Source: Pantoea stewartii subsp. stewartii (GTDB lineage Bacteria; Pseudomonadota; Gammaproteobacteria; Enterobacterales; Enterobacteriaceae). From it: DNA of 57,581 nucleotides. The stretch spans positions 1 to 57,581 of the forward strand of contig NZ_VZPF01000026.1 of NCBI RefSeq assembly GCF_008801695.1. The letters are read 5' to 3'. A model generated the notes under the pieces. That model was not told where the DNA came from. It did no database searches and saw only the letters and a list, made by a program, of their open reading frames with translations. Positions 54,350-57,581 of this stretch are shown piece by piece. The translations under genes and the position numbers were made by a program. The number at the start of each line of letters is the position of its first letter. The first letter of the stretch is position 1.

Positions 54350-55161
54350 TCCTCACTGGAGCCATCCAATACGCTGTATTCAGCACTGAGCACTGAAGCG
54401 TTGTCCTGATCGACGTCGCTTTCAGCTTTCTCATCAAGGATGACGGCCTTCTGCATTTCAATGCTCACTGGCAGGTATTTGAACAGGCGGCGGATGACAG
54501 TTTTCTTTGCCATCTCTTCCCAGTGCGTAACCCAGGGCCCGTTTGATGAAGCTTTGCTTTGTGCCTTGACCTTTTCAATCTGCTTCACGGTCATGACTTC
54601 GAACTGTGTTCCTCCGTCCTTAAGCCGCGCCACCGCATAAACGTGGGTGATAGGGGCGTCTTCATTTTCGCCCGGGCGGTGAATCAGGTTTTCATCAAGT
54701 CCGTACTCAAAGCTGAATTCATCATCAGCTCGAACGACGCGGGCGGATAGGCTGACGATTTGACCGGACCGGCGGGCTAGGTCAATCATGCCGCGATAGC
54801 CGATAATCAGTTGAACGTTAGACTGGCCTGATTTCGAACGTCCATTGCCGAACGGCAGAAGATACGCATGCCCAAGCGCGCTGCCAGGCTCCAGGCCAAG
54901 CTGAGAGCACTGTACGACTGCGCCTATAAAGCTGCTCTGGTCACATGTTGCCAGTGCCGGTGTTTTGCGAATCTCAGTGGTGACAATGCGAATCATGCGG
55001 TCTGCAGTCATGTGTCGTGGCAGTGCCGCGGCAAGCTGGCTTTTCATTGCAGGCTGATTCATGAAGCCAACCAGCGTCTGCTCTGGCGTTTTATTCGCTA
55101 CCTGCTTACCGGTGTTGGCCTTCTGCAGGTCAGCGCTGGCGATTGGTGGCTGGTTAGACAT
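54346..55161 (-). CDS. recT: RecT single-strand annealing protein
   Basis: RecT coats the single strands exposed by RecE and anneals them to complementary DNA, giving the phage its own recombination. The 271-aa product aligns with Rac Rec[74 protein letters not shown] and [21 protein letters not shown] 55161 gives the RecT start [14 protein letters not shown] and overlaps the end of recE by 8 bases. Confidence 0.96.
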   Translation of the reverse strand: MSNQPPIASADLQKANTGKQVANKTPEQTLVGFMNQPAMKSQLAAALPRHMTADRMIRIVTTEIRKTPALATCDQSSFIGAVVQCSQLGLEPGSALGHAYLLPFGNGRSKSGQSNVQLIIGYRGMIDLARRSGQIVSLSARVVRADDEFSFEYGLDENLIHRPGENEDAPITHVYAVARLKDGGTQFEVMTVKQIEKVKAQSKASSNGPWVTHWEEMAKKTVIRRLFKYLPVSIEMQKAVILDEKAESDVDQDNASVLSAEYSVLDGSSEE

Positions 55162-55972
55162 TTCGGATTTCCTTAGCCCAGTACGGGAGTGAAAGAGTTG
55201 CGATGCCCGGCCATTCATTCCTTGCCTGGCATTCTGCATAAGTTGTCAGGTTTCGCTTGTATTCGGCACGGCCAGCATCTTTAGCCTGCTGGTCCATGAT
55301 GAAAACCTGAACCGGATAGCGGCCGCAGTCGATGGATGAGCTGACTACCAGAAACGCGAAGGTAGGAACTTCGCAGAACTGAGCCTCGTACCCATCGGAA
55401 TAGAACGCGTCCTGAACGTGATAGCGGTATGAGTAAAAGTCCTTTTGAAACTTGCCGATGTCGGCTGTGCTTTTTACGTCCACGCACCAGCTAAACTCGG
55501 TGATCAATTTGTCAGGACGGCAGCGCGATAAAATCTGTGTGTCACGGTCGTTCCAGTAAATGCTTGCCTCTGCTTTTCCTTCAGTTTCAAGCATCCACCG
55601 GGCAACAGGGTGAGCAAAGGCGCTGTCACGCATTAACCGCAATTTACGGTTGTCGTCGTGCGTGATTGGCGTGATGCCTTGCTGCTCACACATGTCCAGA
55701 AAGTCCTGCTCTTTTTGCTTCCCTGCGTTGGTGCGCCGGTTAACTTCGGGGCCAATCATGAATCGCTTGCTGAATTCATCAGGTTCAAGCAGGAGGCAAT
55801 GAAGGGCAGTACCTAAATCCAGCGCCGCGGTTTTCTCATCATCAACAGGTGCTGATTTTCGCCACTGGAATATTGCCGGGCTGACAGCGATATCATCCAG
55901 CTGTGATTTGCTGATGCCCGGGCCGGCGTGATATTCCTCGTTGCTGATATCGTAGTAAACGCCGGGTTGCAT
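55154..55972 (-). CDS. recE: RecE-like 5'-3' dsDNA exonuclease (minimal form)
   Basis: The 272-aa product matches only the C-terminal nuclease part of Rac RecE (866 aa), which is the part sufficient for activity. It has the PD-(D/E)xK-type core: [39 protein letters not shown] and the metal/catalytic DVKSTADI, followed by [18 protein letters not shown]. It resects DNA ends for RecT. ATG 55972 shares a base with the upstream stop (TGATG) and overlaps recT by 8 bases at its end. Confidence 0.93.
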   Translation of the reverse strand: MQPGVYYDISNEEYHAGPGISKSQLDDIAVSPAIFQWRKSAPVDDEKTAALDLGTALHCLLLEPDEFSKRFMIGPEVNRRTNAGKQKEQDFLDMCEQQGITPITHDDNRKLRLMRDSAFAHPVARWMLETEGKAEASIYWNDRDTQILSRCRPDKLITEFSWCVDVKSTADIGKFQKDFYSYRYHVQDAFYSDGYEAQFCEVPTFAFLVVSSSIDCGRYPVQVFIMDQQAKDAGRAEYKRNLTTYAECQARNEWPGIATLSLPYWAKEIRNV

Positions 55973-56262
55973 CACGCCACCTCTCCCATAAACTCTGCTT
56001 CCATGCGCAGCTTTGTTGCTTTCGCCAGGCATACGGCTTCAACAAACTCTGCATAAGCGTCCTGCGCCTCATCAGAATCCAGCCCAACCTGATAGGGGTT
56101 AAATGCGCCTTTGCTTTTCGGGTAGAAATCCATTGCGCACTGTGGGAAGAAGGCTGCAAGCTGATCGGCCTTGTCGCGAATCCATTCATCTCTTTCCACC
56201 TTCGCAGCTTCGACTTCCTCGTTGTGCCGCTCAATCAGGTCATAATGTGTGAATCTGTTCAT
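55972..56262 (-). CDS. hypothetical phage protein upstream of recE
   Basis: A 96-aa helical protein ([39 protein letters not shown]...) with a C-terminal [23 protein letters not shown]. It is coupled to recE by TGATG and to the upstream micro-gene by ATGA. The frame extends further upstream without support. Family not recognised. Confidence 0.75.
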   Translation of the reverse strand: MNRFTHYDLIERHNEEVEAAKVERDEWIRDKADQLAAFFPQCAMDFYPKSKGAFNPYQVGLDSDEAQDAYAEFVEAVCLAKATKLRMEAEFMGEVA

Positions 56263-56372
56263 CTCACAGCCCTCCGTAACAGCCGCATTGCCATAGCCCA
56301 CTTAACCTTGTCGCCGTATAGCTGCGCCTCTCTGGAAAGCTCCTGAGCGCGTTTAAAGAAGTTGGTTTTCAT
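56259..56372 (-). CDS. 37-residue basic phage peptide
   Basis: ATG 56372 begins MKTNFFKRAQELSREAQLYG and the peptide continues as one amphipathic basic helix ending RLLRRAVR. Its stop overlaps the next ATG by ATGA; its start lies two bases after the preceding stop. It could be a Kil- or CIII-like small regulator by position, but I cannot recognise it. Confidence 0.65.
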   Translation of the reverse strand: MKTNFFKRAQELSREAQLYGDKVKWAMAMRLLRRAVR

Positions 56373-56374
56373 AA

Positions 56375-56512
56375 TTACGGCCTTCCTGGTTGATTTAAGG
56401 TGTCAACGAACCAGCGGCCAATGCGGCGAAGCTGTTCGGTTAAGCGGGAAAGTTGAGACGTGTTATTACAGGAGCCACCCACAGGGAAGGCTCCCACTAA
56501 TGCGTATTGCAT
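56375..56512 (-). CDS. 45-residue phage protein
   Basis: ATG 56512 opens MQYALVGAFPVGGSCNNTSQ followed by LSRLTEQLRRIGRWFVDTLNQPGRP and a TAA at 56375-56377. The composition is balanced and the packed spacing with the next gene (2 bp) supports translation. The pattern of GGSCN followed by a helix resembles small early proteins of Salmonella phages from memory. Confidence 0.6.
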   Translation of the reverse strand: MQYALVGAFPVGGSCNNTSQLSRLTEQLRRIGRWFVDTLNQPGRP

Positions 56513-56547
56513 ATGGGTAACTCCGTTGAATTGATGATTTAACCGGG

Positions 56548-56577
56548 AAAAAGAAAGGCCGACATTGCGCCGGCCGT
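56548..56577 (-). terminator. leftward terminator before the recET cluster
   Basis: Reading leftward, a GGCCG/CGGCC stem with a 9-base loop is followed by TTTCTTTTT. It would stop leftward early transcription unless antiterminated, as in lambda-type control. Confidence 0.65.
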
Positions 56578-56670
56578 TAAGGGTATTACTGTCTGGTTAT
56601 CTGAGCCCCTCTAAAGGCGTTGGTGCGTAGCACCTCAAACCCGTCTAAGCAGACAGCTTTACGGTGTCAC

Positions 56671-56847
56671 TCAGTCATCGTCGTCGTCATCAAGATTGAT
56701 GACCTTCAACCATGTTCCGCCAGCGTTGCGTGAACACCAGTCATCAGCATCGTTGTAATTGTTAAAAACCCAGTTATCGCCATTTTTATCCTGAGCGATT
56801 GAGGTATTGTCAGGGTCATCTACGTTAAGTAAAACAATGCAGCGCAT
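56671..56847 (-). CDS. 58-residue acidic phage protein
   Basis: ATG 56847 follows a very good CAGGAGAGAGG. The product starts MRCIVLLNVDDPDNTSIAQD, has an aromatic/acidic middle (NWVFNNYNDADDWCSRN) and ends in six Asp residues. A soluble small fold is likely. Family not recognised. The strong ribosome-binding site makes real translation likely. Confidence 0.75.
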   Translation of the reverse strand: MRCIVLLNVDDPDNTSIAQDKNGDNWVFNNYNDADDWCSRNAGGTWLKVINLDDDDDD

Positions 56848-56864
56848 CCTCTCTCCTGTAGTGG

Positions 56865-57122
56865 TTACTGGCCCAATGCCTTGGCAATGGCGGCTCGCGC
56901 TAATGAAATTTCAACCGTGTTGCAGGTTGCAGGCCTTGCGGCAACCATCACCTGCAGCGCCTCAAGAAGCTCAGGCGCAGCGGCGATTAGGTTGACATGA
57001 GCATCCTCCGTTTCTTCATCAATGAAGGATGAAACTATGCAGATATGCGCGTCCATATCTCCAGAGTAAATATCATAGCCTTCGCTAACCCAAGGACCCT
57101 TAACACCCTTAAAATCACTCAT
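56865..57122 (-). CDS. phage early protein with LIAAAPELLEALQ motif
   Basis: An 85-aa protein with a beta-rich first half (GPWVSEGYDIYSGDMDAHICIVSSF) and the widely distributed phage motif HVNLIAAAPELLEALQ, followed by a helical end. Such proteins occur in many lambdoid early regions with no known role. ATG 57122 overlaps the upstream membrane peptide's stop by ATGA, which argues against the longer Cys-rich start at 57152. Confidence 0.8.
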   Translation of the reverse strand: MSDFKGVKGPWVSEGYDIYSGDMDAHICIVSSFIDEETEDAHVNLIAAAPELLEALQVMVAARPATCNTVEISLARAAIAKALGQ

Positions 57123-57208
57123 ACAACCCCCCAAACAAACGCATAAACACACACTCCCATAACCGCAAAGACTGCCCAGCCGATGAAATAATTCTCAGTG
57201 GATATCAT
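57119..57208 (-). CDS. 29-residue phage membrane peptide
   Basis: ATG 57208 follows GGAGCACTCCC. The peptide is a single hydrophobic helix (YFIGWAVFAVMGVCVYAFVW) with a short polar start MISTEN. Its TGA overlaps the next ATG by four bases. Small membrane peptides in this location of other phages have been linked to superinfection or host inhibition, but nothing here proves that. Confidence 0.65.
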   Translation of the reverse strand: MISTENYFIGWAVFAVMGVCVYAFVWGVV

Positions 57209-57231
57209 GGGAGTGCTCCGGTAACTATTAA

Positions 57232-57423
57232 CTAATCTAATTTTTGATAAGGCTTTAAAGCTGAAATGCGCGGGTAATACATTTTTGGTTTTGCTTTAGA
57301 GCCTTCACGTGGAGGAACCTGAACGTCATAGCCGATAACTTTTCCATCTCTATCGGTATGGATGTGGGTGATAAATCCAATCTTTGTTTTCCAACTTCCG
57401 GCTGCCTGACTAAATAACTGATC
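57232..57423 (-). pseudogene. 3' remnant of a phage gene cut by an IS630-type element
   Basis: A frame ending in TAG at 57232-57234 reads back as QLFSQAAGSWKTKIGFITHI, then HTDRDGKVIGYDVQVPPREG and a C-terminal KMYYPRISALKPYQKLD. It looks like a real beta-rich protein. It has no start codon before an in-frame stop at 57424-57426, which lies in the end of the neighbouring transposase element. Its 5' part has been replaced by that insertion. A different frame over the same bases (57255-57452) is spurious. Confidence 0.7.
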
Positions 57424-57432
57424 CTAATACCG

Positions 57433-57581
57433 CTACACTTTAGCCAGCCCATGTTTTCCCCCGGGGAATGGGCTGACGGTATTCATAAAGTGATGGACCT
57501 TTTTCAACAGTTGCCACATTGAACTGCACTGGTGATTTCGGGTTATTGTCTCATGAAGCGCCTGCCACAACCGTTCGACAT
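57433..57581 (-). mobile_element. 3' end of an IS630-family transposase gene, cut by the window edge
   Basis: Leftward frame ending in TAG at 57433-57435. It encodes VERLWQALHETITRNHQ, then MWQLLKKVHHFMNTVSPFPG and GKHGLAKV. VERLW contains the last catalytic acid of the DDE set in IS630/Tc1-type transposases, and the PFPGGKHGLAKV ending is typical of one enterobacterial IS630 group. The rest of the gene lies beyond the window. The boundary with the phage DNA is near 57415-57432. Confidence 0.85.

Noticed and set aside
57255..57452. 65-aa leftward frame across the IS630/phage junction
   Set aside because: It spans the junction in the wrong frame; the phage remnant and the transposase end are both read in other frames.

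Overview
The window is chromosomal DNA of a member of the Enterobacterales. Its backbone follows the Escherichia coli K-12 order from tonB through the trp operon to topA-cysB-acnA-ribA-pgpB-lapAB-pyrF-osmB-rnb, and protein identity to the E. coli products is high throughout. Two things point outside the Escherichia/Salmonella core: trpG and trpD are separate genes rather than the fused trpGD, and a DSF-type rpfF gene sits beside the pdeR/rpfR gene. Erwiniaceae (Pantoea/Erwinia-like) or a neighbouring lineage is my best guess. It rests on recollection of the families, not on a search.

Bases 1-11600 hold tonB (Fur-type promoter), yciA, yciB, yciC, a cysteine-cluster protein, ompW (FNR-like site), a BON lipoprotein, and the leftward trp operon trpE-G-D-CF-B-A. 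The trp promoter/operator, leader peptide (tandem Trp codons) and attenuator are all visible. Bases 11600-13120 hold rnm and yciO.

Bases 13120-18980 are an accessory, rearranged stretch. It contains a lipoprotein with a serine-protease triad and two nearly identical 173-bp IS903/IS5-like MITEs in inverted orientation. It also contains rluB, read leftward (opposite to K-12 relative to its neighbours), a phage-type structural gene interrupted only by two in-frame TAG codons, and a CitMHS transporter gene. Bases 18980-34660 return to the conserved backbone: btuR, yciK, sohB, yciN, topA, cysB, small ymiA/yciX-like genes, acnA, ribA, pgpB (with a substituted catalytic His), lapA, lapB, pyrF, yciH and osmB.

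Bases 34700-47710 mix accessory and core genes. They hold an araD-like epimerase, convergent rpfF and rpfR (diffusible fatty-acid signal synthase and its c-di-GMP receptor/effector), a YjiX-CstA peptide/pyruvate transporter pair, rnb, a YdeP-type molybdopterin oxidoreductase and a PTS EIICB gene.

From about 48500 to the right edge lies the left arm of a lambdoid prophage. A rightward tyrosine integrase faces a tightly overlapping leftward operon: small early proteins, RecE/RecT recombination pair, DUF551 and Ead-like proteins, a cytosine-5 methyltransferase and an excisionase. At the extreme right an IS630-family transposase end has truncated a phage gene.

The best candidates for a second look are the rpfF/rpfR signalling pair, the amber-interrupted phage gene, the inverted MITE pair with the displaced rluB, and the PgpB H163R substitution.
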